Positions 26,060 through 34,739 of a stretch of DNA of 64,000 nt are shown in pieces. The DNA is from Virgibacillus_F necropolis_A (GTDB lineage: Bacteria; Bacillota; Bacilli; Bacillales; Amphibacillaceae). The position numbers were made by a program, and so were the translations under genes. The notes under the pieces are model-generated. The model made no database searches. It was not told the DNA's origin and worked only from the letters and a program-made list of their open reading frames with translations. Each line of letters starts with the position of its first letter. Within the stretch, counting starts at the first letter, position 1. The DNA lies in NCBI RefSeq assembly GCF_044793635.1, contig NZ_CP084992.1, positions 2,108,001 to 2,172,000 of the forward strand, in the 5' to 3' direction.

Positions 26060-27220
26060 TTAAAATTCTTTATATGACGTTACAATTTCCTTTATCGCTG
26101 AGATGAATTCAGTTACTTCATCTTCTGTATTATAGATGCTTAGACTTGCTCTCACGACACCTTGTTCTGTCGTATGTAACGCTTCATGTGTTAATGGACT
26201 GCAATGTAACCCCGCACGAACTGCTATATTGTAATGGGAATCAAGAATCATGCCCACCTCTTGTGACGGTACTTTTTCAATGTTAAAGGCTACTATAGGC
26301 ATGCGAAATGTGTCAGAACTCGGACCATAACAAGTAACTCCATCTATTGCCTCCAAACCCTTACAAAGGAGGTTAGCTAAAATTGTTTCACGTGGAACAA
26401 TTTCTTTGCTTCTCTTTTCATATTCAATTAAGGCTGCATAAAGTCCTGCTATACCTGGGGTGTTTAATGTTCCACTTTCAAGAAATTCCGGCAATTGTTT
26501 AGGTTGATTTGGAGAAGATGAAAACGATCCTGTTCCACCGTGGTGAATTGGAGATAAATGAACCTTTCCTTCCACCAACAATACACCTATACCTTGTGGA
26601 CCTAGTATTCCTTTGTGTCCAGGGAAAACCAACATATCAATTTCCTGTTTAGTCATATCTATCGACATATGGCCAGCGGTTTGAGATGCGTCGATAAGTG
26701 TGTATATCCTATTCTTCCTTGCTAATGCTATAATATCATTTATTGGAAAAATACGTCCCGTAACATTTGATGCGTGAGTCATTGCAATTAATCGCGTATT
26801 TGACTCAATTGCTTGCTCAACTGCTTTCACAAATGAGCCACCTTCATTTTCCTTCGAGTTATCTACATAGGTGATTTTGACACCAAACTGTTCCTTTATG
26901 TACTCCAGTGGTCTGCGTATAGAATTGTGTTCATAAGCTGAAGCAATAACATGGTCATTTTTTTGCCATGACAATCCCTTAATAGCTTGATTTAAACCTA
27001 CTGTAGCATTCTGATAAAACAAAACTTGTTTTGGATTGCTGCAACCAAAAAGTTCAGCGGTTTTAATTCGTGTATCTCTGATGATCCCCGATGCTTGCCT
27101 TGCTAGTGCATGTCCTCCCCTTCCAGGATTAGCTCCAACAGCGTTGACAGCATGAGCCATAGATTCGGCAACGACTGGCGGCTTCGGAAAAGATGAAGCG
27201 GCCTGGTCAAAATATATCAT
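26060..27220 (-). CDS. Cysteine desulfurase family PLP enzyme
   Basis: A 386-residue class V aminotransferase-fold enzyme. The PLP lysine lies in FPGHKGILGPQG, the upstream DASQTAGH motif holds the PLP-contacting Asp and Gln, and the candidate active cysteine is in RAGLHCSP. It resembles the cysteine desulfurase family proteins that stand outside the suf/isc operons; sulfur acceptor unknown. Its coding sequence contains a perfect parS site at 26384-26399. It lies directly downstream of spo0J with a terminator between. Confidence 0.88.
   Translation of the reverse strand: MIYFDQAASSFPKPPVVAESMAHAVNAVGANPGRGGHALARQASGIIRDTRIKTAELFGCSNPKQVLFYQNATVGLNQAIKGLSWQKNDHVIASAYEHNSIRRPLEYIKEQFGVKITYVDNSKENEGGSFVKAVEQAIESNTRLIAMTHASNVTGRIFPINDIIALARKNRIYTLIDASQTAGHMSIDMTKQEIDMLVFPGHKGILGPQGIGVLLVEGKVHLSPIHHGGTGSFSSSPNQPKQLPEFLESGTLNTPGIAGLYAALIEYEKRSKEIVPRETILANLLCKGLEAIDGVTCYGPSSDTFRMPIVAFNIEKVPSQEVGMILDSHYNIAVRAGLHCSPLTHEALHTTEQGVVRASLSIYNTEDEVTEFISAIKEIVTSYKEF
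26384..26399. other. parS centromere site inside the cysteine desulfurase gene
   Basis: TGTTTCACGTGGAACA, the reverse complement of TGTTCCACGTGAAACA, fits the ParB site consensus TGTTNCACGTGAAACA at every defined position. It lies within the coding sequence, 0.9 kb downstream of spo0J and about 12 kb from oriC. Confidence 0.88.
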
Positions 27221-27263
27221 TCTTCATTCACCTGCCCTCAATAAAATACACTTTCGTAGGTGC

Positions 27264-27307
27264 AAAAAAAGACTGACATCAGCTTAAATGCCAATTAAAA
27301 TCAGTCT
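27264..27307 (-). terminator. Terminator after spo0J
   Basis: On the minus strand AGACTGA and TCAGTCT enclose a longer imperfectly paired stem, followed by a run of seven T. It lies 13 bases after the spo0J stop. Confidence 0.7.
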
Positions 27308-27319
27308 CTAACATGCTAT

Positions 27320-28153
27320 TTATGAATCTAGCGCTTCAATAATACGATCTAGGTCATCATTTGAGAAAAATTCAATTTCAATCTTCCCTTTTCGTTTGCC
27401 ACGCTGGATGCTAACAGAAGTCCCTAACCGATCTCTTAAGACAGACTCTCTTTCCTGAAGAAAGATATCCAGCTTTGGCTTTGGCTTTTTCTTAACAGGT
27501 TTCTTATTCATTTCAATAATCATTTGTTCAACCTGACGGACATTTAGCTTTTCTTTAAGAATCCTTTTTACAAAGGGAATTAGATGACTTTTATCTTTTA
27601 TTCCTAATAATGCACGACCATGTCCCATGGAAAGTTCACCATTATTAATATATGCTATGATTTGGTCTGGAAGTGAAAGCAATCGCACTAGATTTGCAAT
27701 ATGTGATCTACTTTTACCAAGTCTCTTAGATAATTCATCCTGCGTTATCTTTAATTCTCTTATTAAATTTGCATAAGCCTGCGCTTCTTCAATGGGTGTT
27801 AAATCTTCACGTTGAAGGTTTTCTAAAAGGGCAATCTCCATCATTTTTTCATCTGTCAGGTCTTTTACGACTACAGGAATATTCTCTAACCCAGCTTCTT
27901 TTGCTGCCCGAAAACGACGTTCACCAACAACTATTTCATACCCTTTTATACTCTTTCGTGCAATTAACGGCTGTATAATACCATACTCCAGAATGGAATC
28001 CTTTAATTCTTCAATGGCATCCGCATGAAATGTTTTTCTAGGTTGATAAGGATTTGGTCTACAATCCTTAATTGCTATATCTTGGACAGTTTCTACCTTT
28101 TCATCAACTTCTGGAAAAAGTGCGTTAATACCTTTACCTAACCCTTTCACCAC
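27320..28153 (-). CDS. parB: ParB/Spo0J chromosome partitioning protein
   Basis: A 277-residue ParB CTPase clamp. The N-terminal MVKGLGKGINALF segment, the CTP-binding region with GERRFRA (box II), ENLQREDLTPIEEAQAY, the HTH (LSKRLGKSRSHIANLVRLL, parS-binding) and the C-terminal dimer domain (KGKIEIEFFSNDDLDRI) are all present. It loads at parS, spreads and recruits SMC. The start is GTG and overlaps the soj end by 20 bases. Two parS sites are in this window. Confidence 0.96.
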   Translation of the reverse strand: MVKGLGKGINALFPEVDEKVETVQDIAIKDCRPNPYQPRKTFHADAIEELKDSILEYGIIQPLIARKSIKGYEIVVGERRFRAAKEAGLENIPVVVKDLTDEKMMEIALLENLQREDLTPIEEAQAYANLIRELKITQDELSKRLGKSRSHIANLVRLLSLPDQIIAYINNGELSMGHGRALLGIKDKSHLIPFVKRILKEKLNVRQVEQMIIEMNKKPVKKKPKPKLDIFLQERESVLRDRLGTSVSIQRGKRKGKIEIEFFSNDDLDRIIEALDS

Positions 28154-28907
28154 TAGCCATCACTTCCTTCGCTAATTCAAGATAAACTTCTGCACCCCGT
28201 GATTTCGGATCATACGTGATAATCGGTTGGCCATGACTTGGGGCCTCACCTAACCGTACATTTCTTGGAATAACTGAATTATATACTTTGTCCTGGAAAT
28301 ATTTTTTTACTTCTTCAATTACCTGTATACCAAGATTTGTACGTGCATCAAGCATTGTAAGTAATACGCCTTCAATCATTAAATCTTTATTTAAATGTTT
28401 TTGTACCAATCTAATGGTATTTAAAAGCTGACTTAGCCCTTCCAACGCGTAATATTCACATTGAACAGGTATTAAAACAGTATCAGAAGAAGTTAAAGAA
28501 TTGATTGTCAATAATCCCAATGAAGGAGGACAATCAATGATAATATAATCGTAGTCTTCTTTTACCTCTTCTAATGACTTTTTCAAACGGATTTCCCTTG
28601 ATATAGTTGGTACAAGTTCTATCTCTGCTCCAGCTAGCTGAATTGTGGCAGGAATAATGTCAAGATTTGGAAGACTCGATTGTGTAATAATTTCCTTAGC
28701 AGGTACATCTTCAACCAACAAATTATAGATACATTGGTTAACATCTGCTTTATTAACTCCCACTCCACTTGTTGCGTTTCCTTGTGGATCTATGTCTACG
28801 AGTAATACTTTTTTATCTAAGTGCGCAAGACAAGCGCTCAAATTTACTGCTGATGTGGTCTTTCCTACGCCACCCTTTTGGTTTGCCATGGCGATTATTT
28901 TACCCAT
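28134..28907 (-). CDS. parA: ParA/Soj chromosome partitioning ATPase
   Basis: A 257-residue deviant-Walker ATPase. Walker A KGGVGKTTSAVNL begins at residue 11, switch I DIDPQGNATSG and Walker B DYIIIDCPPSLG follow. Soj dimerises on ATP binding, is stimulated by Spo0J and also controls DnaA activity at oriC (known in B. subtilis). It is the first gene of the soj-spo0J operon, separated from noc by a terminator, so it needs its own promoter in the 200 bases upstream. Confidence 0.96.
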   Translation of the reverse strand: MGKIIAMANQKGGVGKTTSAVNLSACLAHLDKKVLLVDIDPQGNATSGVGVNKADVNQCIYNLLVEDVPAKEIITQSSLPNLDIIPATIQLAGAEIELVPTISREIRLKKSLEEVKEDYDYIIIDCPPSLGLLTINSLTSSDTVLIPVQCEYYALEGLSQLLNTIRLVQKHLNKDLMIEGVLLTMLDARTNLGIQVIEEVKKYFQDKVYNSVIPRNVRLGEAPSHGQPIITYDPKSRGAEVYLELAKEVMASGERVR

Positions 28908-29109
28908 GCTGTCACCTACCTAACATTCTATAGTTATAATTCTATCATTTTTTAATGAAAATAGCGGAAAATGTTTTAGATTGTAAGAAAAACGTAATTT
29001 ATGATAAATGAGCAAAACGGTTTTTCAAATTCGGACATGTTTTCCCGTAAAAAATTCATTTATTAACATCAAAATTAACATGTATTGTAAAAATCTCCAT
29101 TACCTGTTG

Positions 29110-29141
29110 AAAAAAACCCATCTATAAAACAGAAGATGGGT
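29110..29141 (-). terminator. Terminator after noc
   Basis: On the minus strand ACCCATCT pairs with AGATGGGT, followed by TTTTTT. It lies 31 bases after the noc stop and upstream of soj. Confidence 0.85.
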
Positions 29142-29171
29142 AGATATGAAGGTATATGAATGAATAATTTA

Positions 29172-30035
29172 TTATTTATTCTTTGGGATTTTAATCGTAA
29201 ATTGATAATAATCCTCTAAATCTTTTTCATCTGTTTCAACGTCGACTCCAGTGTCCGTTACCATCGTTAATGATTGTCTAATGGTATTCACTGCAATTCG
29301 CATATCTTTATTAACGCCTTTTAATTTAGGCTTCTTCTTTTTCGGTTCGTCTTTTTTGTTTTCCATCTTTTCTATTCGTTCTTCTGTCTGTTTTACATTG
29401 AGATCATGTTCAATGATTTCATGTAAAAGCTTTGATTGCTTTTCCGGGTCTTTTAATTTTATCAAAGCTCTAGCATGACGTTCAGTAATAGCCTTATTCA
29501 ATAAAGCTTGCTGAACAGCGTCATCCAACTTTAATAATCTTAGTTTATTTGCAATCGTTGACTGGTTTTTACCTAATCTTTGTGCAAGGGCTTCCTGTGT
29601 AATCGAATGTAGTTCTAAAAGTCTTGCATATGCACGTGCTTCTTCAATAACTGTTAATTCTTCCCGTTGAAGATTTTCAATTAACGCTACAGAAGCCGTC
29701 TCTGTGTCAGTCATTTCTTGAACAATCACAGGAGCATTTTCCCAGCCCAACGTTTGTACTGCACGCCACCTACGTTCACCAGCAATTAATTCATAATCAT
29801 CCTCTTCAAGCTTACGAACTACAATTGGTTGGATCATTCCATGTGTTTTAATTGTCTGCGCTAATTCAGAGATTTTTTCTTCACTGAATATAGATCTTGG
29901 TTGAAATCTATTCGGCTTAATTTTAGTTACATCAAGTTGAATCACTTCATTAGGATGATAGGTCTCTTCTTCTGATTCAGAATCTGATTTATCTTTATCT
30001 CCTAACCCGAAAATCCGGTTGAAAGGACGTACCAT
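29172..30035 (-). CDS. noc: Noc nucleoid occlusion protein
   Basis: A 287-residue ParB paralogue. The N-terminus MVRPFNRIFGLGDKD is the short amphipathic helix that anchors Noc to the membrane; then the ParB-type CTP-binding domain (GERRWRAVQTLG, ENLQREELTVIEEARAY) and HTH (LAQRLGKNQSTIANKLRLL). Noc blocks Z-ring assembly over the nucleoid. It lies between soj and rsmG as in B. subtilis and has a parS site just upstream. A start at ATG 30035 follows AAAGGTGG. Confidence 0.94.
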   Translation of the reverse strand: MVRPFNRIFGLGDKDKSDSESEEETYHPNEVIQLDVTKIKPNRFQPRSIFSEEKISELAQTIKTHGMIQPIVVRKLEEDDYELIAGERRWRAVQTLGWENAPVIVQEMTDTETASVALIENLQREELTVIEEARAYARLLELHSITQEALAQRLGKNQSTIANKLRLLKLDDAVQQALLNKAITERHARALIKLKDPEKQSKLLHEIIEHDLNVKQTEERIEKMENKKDEPKKKKPKLKGVNKDMRIAVNTIRQSLTMVTDTGVDVETDEKDLEDYYQFTIKIPKNK

Positions 30036-30099
30036 TATCAGACACCACCTTTATTCATAAAACTTGTTGTGAAAACCTTGTATCAATATATATGTTAAT

Positions 30100-30115
30100 T
30101 GTTCCACGTGAAACA
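30100..30115. other. parS centromere site upstream of noc
   Basis: TGTTCCACGTGAAACA fits the consensus TGTTNCACGTGAAACA exactly. It lies 65 bases upstream of the noc start, 8 kb from oriC. Confidence 0.92.
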
Positions 30116-30215
30116 ATTTACTAGTATTCTAGATTTTGCAACGAATCGAAGTACTGCGAAAGTCACTCTTTTATGTAAAAGTCATTCATTGAATCTACTT
30201 ATCTTACACAATAAT

Positions 30216-30367
30216 ATGAGCGAAAGCGCTCATTTATTATGGTATAAGATGGAAAAAACAAGAAAAACGCTGCAGTAAAAACCGCTGCGTATTTTAAATC
30301 TCTGCTCCTATTTTACCATATTTAAAATGAAAAGGTACCAATTAGAAAAAATATATTTGCTGAACAC
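30216..30367 (-). other. Intergenic hairpins between noc and rsmG
   Basis: The 330-base gap holds the parS site, a perfect ATGAGCG-AAAG-CGCTCAT hairpin (30216-30233), and a nested repeat GGTACC (30336-30341, matched within rsmG) around AACACCTA/TAGGTGTT at the rsmG stop. On the minus strand one of these is probably the rsmG terminator, but none has a strong T run. No gene seen. Confidence 0.4.
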
Positions 30368-31084
30368 CTATAATATAGGTGTTTTATTTGGTACCCCTGC
30401 TTTTCTTGGATATTTATTTGGAGTCTTTCTTTTTTTATCAATTATAATAATTGAACGTTCACTATCTTCTTCAGGTAAAGTGAAGTTATGGACAGCATTC
30501 AATTTTCCGCCTAGTACTTCAATAGCAACTTCCGCATCCTTTAATTCTTCAGAAGTTTGGGCAGCCTTCATGGCAATAAACTTACCGTTTTTCTTTGTTA
30601 ATGGTAAACATAGTTCACATAAAACACTCATTCGAGCCACTGCACGTGCTGTAACAATGTCATATTTCTCCCTGAACTTACTATTTTTCCCGAAGTTTTC
30701 AGCTCGATCATGATAGAAAGCTACTTGATCTATGTCTAAATTTGTAGCTAATTGATTTAAAAATACGATTCTTTTTTGTAAGGAGTCTACAATAGTTACA
30801 TTTATATGTGGAAAGCATATTTTAAGTGGGATGCTTGGAAACCCAGCACCAGCTCCCACATCACAAATATGCACTTCTTTTGTAAAATCATAATGAAATG
30901 CCGCTGTTATCGAATCATAAAAGTGTTTTAAATAAACATCTTTTTGTTCTGTTAAAGCAGTCAGGTTCATTTTTTCATTCCACTCAACAAGTGTGCGAAA
31001 ATAAATATCAAACTGTTCAATTTGTCTATCATTTAATTTAATCCCTTTTTGTTCAAGTTCGTGTACAAATAAGTCTGGGTTCAT
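30368..31084 (-). CDS. rsmG: 16S rRNA (guanine527-N7)-methyltransferase RsmG
   Basis: A 238-residue SAM-dependent methyltransferase (GidB). SAM-binding motif ICDVGAGAGFPSIPLKI is at about 70-86, and VTARAVARMSVLCEL is typical. It modifies G527 of 16S rRNA, and loss gives low-level streptomycin resistance (known). It is 19 bases downstream of mnmG and likely co-transcribed. Confidence 0.96.
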   Translation of the reverse strand: MNPDLFVHELEQKGIKLNDRQIEQFDIYFRTLVEWNEKMNLTALTEQKDVYLKHFYDSITAAFHYDFTKEVHICDVGAGAGFPSIPLKICFPHINVTIVDSLQKRIVFLNQLATNLDIDQVAFYHDRAENFGKNSKFREKYDIVTARAVARMSVLCELCLPLTKKNGKFIAMKAAQTSEELKDAEVAIEVLGGKLNAVHNFTLPEEDSERSIIIIDKKRKTPNKYPRKAGVPNKTPIL

Positions 31085-31103
31085 AATTAGTTCTCCTAAC
31101 TAG

Positions 31104-32990
31104 TTAATTAGCAATTCGCGCGATTTTTCCTTGTTCAATATACACGAGTAGAATGGATACATCTGATGGATTTACCCCGGAAATTCTTGATGCCTGTCCT
31201 ACCGAAAGCGGACGGATTTTTTTCATTTTTTCACGTGCTTCCGTTGCGATACCATTAATATCATCATAGTCAATATCTTCGGGGATCTTTTTATCTTCCA
31301 TTTTCAGCATTCTGTCCACTTGATCAATAGCTTTTTTAATATAGCCCTCATACTGAATTTGGATTTCTACTTGTTCTTTTACTTCATATGGTAGTTCTTT
31401 TTCAAAAGGAACCATTTGTTCAATTAACTGATATGAAACTTCAGGGCGTTTCAATAAATCTAAAGCCTTTAATGGCTCTTTGAGTGGTGTTGCATTAACT
31501 GTTTCTAGAAGTGCCTGAATTTCTTCTTCTGGTTTAATAGTAATTTTAGCTAAACGTTTTTTTTCTTCTTCGACTAAAGCTTTTTTCTCAAGGAAATTAT
31601 TGTATCGTTCTTCTGTAATTAATCCAAGGTTATGCCCCACTTCTGTCAAACGGAGATCGGCATTGTCATGTCGTAACAACAAACGGTATTCCGCTCTAGA
31701 AGTCAACAATCGATAGGGCTCATTTGTTCCTTTAGTAACTAGATCATCAATTAACACACCAATATAAGCTTGGGATCTGTCTAAAATCAACGGATCAAGT
31801 CCCAATACTTTTGCTGCTGCATTTATCCCTGCCATGATTCCCTGTGCACCGGCCTCTTCATACCCAGATGTACCATTAATTTGACCTGCTGTATAAAGTC
31901 CAGGAATATTTTTCGTTTCCAATGTTGGCCATAGCTGTGTTGGAACTACTGCGTCATATTCTATCGCATAACCAGCACGCATGATTTCAGCATTTTCTAA
32001 ACCAGGAACAGTTTTAACGATCTCATGTTGGATATATTCTGGAAGTGATGTTGATAAACCTTGCACATAAACTTCTTCTGTTTGCCGTCCTTCAGGCTCT
32101 AAAAATACTTGGTGACGTGGTTTATCGTTAAAGCGTACAATTTTATCTTCAATTGATGGGCAATAACGTGGGCCAGTTCCCCGCTTCATACCTGAATACA
32201 TAGCAGATAAGTTTAAATTATCGTTAATAATTTGGTGCGTATATTCATTCGTATACGTTAACCAACAAGGAATCTGATCTGTAATATATTCTGTTGTTTC
32301 ATACGAAAAGGCTTGTGGTTTCTCATCACCAGGCTGAATTTCTGTTTTTGAATAATCAATTGTATGGCTATTTACTCGTGGTGGTGTACCTGTTTTAAAA
32401 CGTGTCAATTCAAATCCAAGCTCTTCCAGGTGTTCAGAAAGCTTTACAGATACACGTTGGTTGTTCGGTCCACTCTCATATTCCAAATCTCCCATTAGAA
32501 CTTTTCCGCGCATAAATGTACCAGTAGTAATAATAACTGTTTCTGCGTGATACGCTGCCTTTGTCTCGGTTACTACACCTTTACAAACACCATCTTCAAT
32601 AATAAGTTTTTCAACCATACCTTGTCTTAAGGTTAAGTTCTCTTCGTTTTCAATGATATTTTTCATTTCCCGTATATATAAAGGTTTGTCAGCTTGTGCT
32701 CGAAGCGCTTGTACTGCTGGACCTTTTCCTGTGTTTAACATACGCATTTGGATGTGTGTTTTATCAATAACCTTTGCCATCACACCACCAAGTGCGTCAA
32801 TTTCGCGCACAACGATCCCTTTTGCCGGTCCACCTAGTGATGGATTACACGGCATAAAGGCAACCATATCTAAATTAAGTGTCAACATTAAGGTTTTTGC
32901 ACCCATCCTAGCTGCAGCAATCCCCGCTTCCACTCCTGCATGACCTGCTCCAATTACGATAACATCATAACGGCCTGCATCATATGCCAT
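31104..32990 (-). CDS. mnmG: tRNA uridine-5-carboxymethylaminomethyl modification enzyme MnmG
   Basis: A 628-residue FAD enzyme (GidA). The dinucleotide fold GAGHAGVEAG begins at residue 14. RTGSTPPRVN-type (FKTGTPPRVNS) and the catalytic cysteine region CPSIEDKIVRF are visible. With MnmE it modifies the wobble uridine of several tRNAs. Length is normal. It is followed by rsmG; between mnmE and mnmG a 120-base repeat is inserted. Confidence 0.97.
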   Translation of the reverse strand: MAYDAGRYDVIVIGAGHAGVEAGIAAARMGAKTLMLTLNLDMVAFMPCNPSLGGPAKGIVVREIDALGGVMAKVIDKTHIQMRMLNTGKGPAVQALRAQADKPLYIREMKNIIENEENLTLRQGMVEKLIIEDGVCKGVVTETKAAYHAETVIITTGTFMRGKVLMGDLEYESGPNNQRVSVKLSEHLEELGFELTRFKTGTPPRVNSHTIDYSKTEIQPGDEKPQAFSYETTEYITDQIPCWLTYTNEYTHQIINDNLNLSAMYSGMKRGTGPRYCPSIEDKIVRFNDKPRHQVFLEPEGRQTEEVYVQGLSTSLPEYIQHEIVKTVPGLENAEIMRAGYAIEYDAVVPTQLWPTLETKNIPGLYTAGQINGTSGYEEAGAQGIMAGINAAAKVLGLDPLILDRSQAYIGVLIDDLVTKGTNEPYRLLTSRAEYRLLLRHDNADLRLTEVGHNLGLITEERYNNFLEKKALVEEEKKRLAKITIKPEEEIQALLETVNATPLKEPLKALDLLKRPEVSYQLIEQMVPFEKELPYEVKEQVEIQIQYEGYIKKAIDQVDRMLKMEDKKIPEDIDYDDINGIATEAREKMKKIRPLSVGQASRISGVNPSDVSILLVYIEQGKIARIAN

Positions 32991-33049
32991 AATTTTTCAT
33001 CCCTTCTATATAAAAACCGAATAACTTCTATTTTTTCTTGCTTTTTTTG

Positions 33050-33168
33050 TCTAGCTGCGGCTCCTAGCACTTGCAGATAGTTTGCCCTGATGAATGTACG
33101 GAAATTTCGCCGTACTTTCACAGTTCCATCTATCTGTACGTCGCTGTACAGTCGCCTCCGCTTTTCTT
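33050..33168 (-). repeat. Structured repeat family B, copy 1
   Basis: Read on the minus strand: begins at the mnmE stop codon with TAAGAAAAGCGGAGGCGACT and ends CTAGGAGCCGCAGCTA. Interior arms pair: CAGATAG with CTATCTG enclosing GTACGG with CCGTAC. It fills the mnmE-mnmG gap. The copy at 45622-45756 has the same ends and different, but also paired, interior arms. Confidence 0.75.
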
Positions 33169-34543
33169 ATTTCCCTAGGCAGAATTGTGAAAATAACTGA
33201 TCAATCAAGCTATCGCTTGCAGTATCGCCAATTATTTCACCTAATAGTTCCCATGTCCGAGTTACGTCAATTTGTATTATATCAAGTGGCATCGCCATTT
33301 CTAGGCTTGCTACTGCATCTTCTAAGGATTCTTTTGCTTGTTTTAAAAGCTGAATATGACGGACATTCGACACATAGGTTAAATCTCCACTATCTATTTC
33401 ACCCGTAAAGAAGGTTTGAGCAATTGCTTTTTCTAATTCGTCTACCCCTTCTTCTTCAATCAATGATGTCGTTATAATCGGCTTACCCTCAGCCAATTTT
33501 TTTACACCATCCAAATTCAGCTTAGCTGGTAAATCTGTTTTATTTATAATCACAATATATTCTAATCCCGTTACTGCTTCAAATAATTTTTCATCTTCAA
33601 TAGTTAGTTCTTCATTATTATTTAAAACAAATAAAATAAGATCTGATTCTTTAAGCACTTTTCTTGATCGTTCGACACCAATTTTTTCGACAATATCTTC
33701 AGTTTCCCTAATTCCCGCAGTGTCGACAAGTCTAAGCGGTACTCCGCGAACATTGACATATTCTTCGATAATATCACGCGTAGTACCCGGTACATCGGTA
33801 ACAATCGCTTTATTTTCCTGAACAAGTGTGTTCATCAAGGAAGATTTTCCAACATTAGGTCGTCCAATAATAGCTGTTGCGAGTCCTTCACGTAAGATTT
33901 TACCTTGCTTAGCAACCTCTAAAAGCTTTTCAATTTCATCATGGACTTCTTTTGTTTTCACACGCATCATTTCATGTGACATTTCTTCTACATCATCGTA
34001 TTCTGGATAATCGATATTCACTTCCACATGCGCGACCGTTTCTAGAAGCTCTTGTCTTAAACGCTGAATTAAAGCAGATAGTCGCCCATCCATTTGTTTT
34101 AAAGCAACAGACATCGCTTTGTCCGTTTTTGCTCGGATTAAATCCATAACCCCTTCTGCTTGCGATAAGTCGATTCTTCCGTGGAGAAATGCTCGTTTTG
34201 TAAATTCCCCTGGTTCTGCTAGTCGCGCACCTTTACTCAAAATTATTTCCAAGACACGATTGATGGATACCATGCCACCATGACAATTTATCTCGACCAC
34301 ATCTTCACGAGTAAATGTTTTTGGTGCACGCATGACTGAAACCATTACCTCTTCTGCTACCTCATTTGTTTCTGGATCAATTATTTTACCATAGTGAATG
34401 GTATGTGAATCCACTTCATCTAAATTTTTCCCCTGAAACAAATTATTGGAAATGGATATAGCATCTGGACCACTTAATCTAACGATCGCAATTGCACCTT
34501 CACCAATCGGGGTTGATATTGCTGTTATTGTATCTGTCTCCAC
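33167..34543 (-). CDS. mnmE: tRNA modification GTPase MnmE
   Basis: A 458-residue GTPase (TrmE). An N-terminal tetrahydrofolate-binding domain (TITAISTPIGEGAIAIVRLSG), a helical domain, an inserted G domain with GRPNVGKSS, DVPGTTRD, DTAG and NKTD motifs, and the C-terminal FCLGK with the catalytic Cys are all present. I prefer the GTG at 34543 (AGGTGA upstream), matching the start of the B. subtilis protein; a GTG three codons earlier lies within the ribosome site. It acts with MnmG on tRNA wobble uridines. Confidence 0.96.
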   Translation of the reverse strand: METDTITAISTPIGEGAIAIVRLSGPDAISISNNLFQGKNLDEVDSHTIHYGKIIDPETNEVAEEVMVSVMRAPKTFTREDVVEINCHGGMVSINRVLEIILSKGARLAEPGEFTKRAFLHGRIDLSQAEGVMDLIRAKTDKAMSVALKQMDGRLSALIQRLRQELLETVAHVEVNIDYPEYDDVEEMSHEMMRVKTKEVHDEIEKLLEVAKQGKILREGLATAIIGRPNVGKSSLMNTLVQENKAIVTDVPGTTRDIIEEYVNVRGVPLRLVDTAGIRETEDIVEKIGVERSRKVLKESDLILFVLNNNEELTIEDEKLFEAVTGLEYIVIINKTDLPAKLNLDGVKKLAEGKPIITTSLIEEEGVDELEKAIAQTFFTGEIDSGDLTYVSNVRHIQLLKQAKESLEDAVASLEMAMPLDIIQIDVTRTWELLGEIIGDTASDSLIDQLFSQFCLGK

Positions 34544-34647
34544 GTCTTTCACCTACTTTTATCGCATCTATTTATATCTATTATTAGCATTTATTTTTTT
34601 ATCGTCACTAACTAAATAGAATATCACATTTTAACTAAAAAATAAAC

Positions 34648-34696
34648 TTATCCACAAAGATAATAATTCCAATAAAAAAGAGTTGCTTATCCACAT
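34648..34696 (+). promoter_or_regulatory. Two perfect DnaA boxes upstream of mnmE
   Basis: TTATCCACA occurs at 34648-34656 and again at 34688-34696, both perfect consensus DnaA boxes. They lie 105-155 bases upstream of mnmE; the second is in the loop side of the terminator of the M28 peptidase gene. They are about 3.5 kb from the oriC cluster. Confidence 0.6.
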
Positions 34697-34716
34697 GTGA
34701 ATAAGCAACTCTTTTT
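34677..34716. terminator. Terminator after the M28 peptidase gene
   Basis: Stem AAAGAGTTGCTTAT / ATAAGCAACTCTTT (14 bp), flanked by A and T runs, so active in both directions. Its upper part includes a DnaA-box sequence. Confidence 0.88.
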
Positions 34717-34739
34717 CTTCAATTATGTTATTAACAGTT

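Noticed and set aside
31221..31236. parS-like TTTTTCACGTGCTTCC within mnmG
   Set aside because: Only the CACGTG core matches; too many mismatches on both arms.
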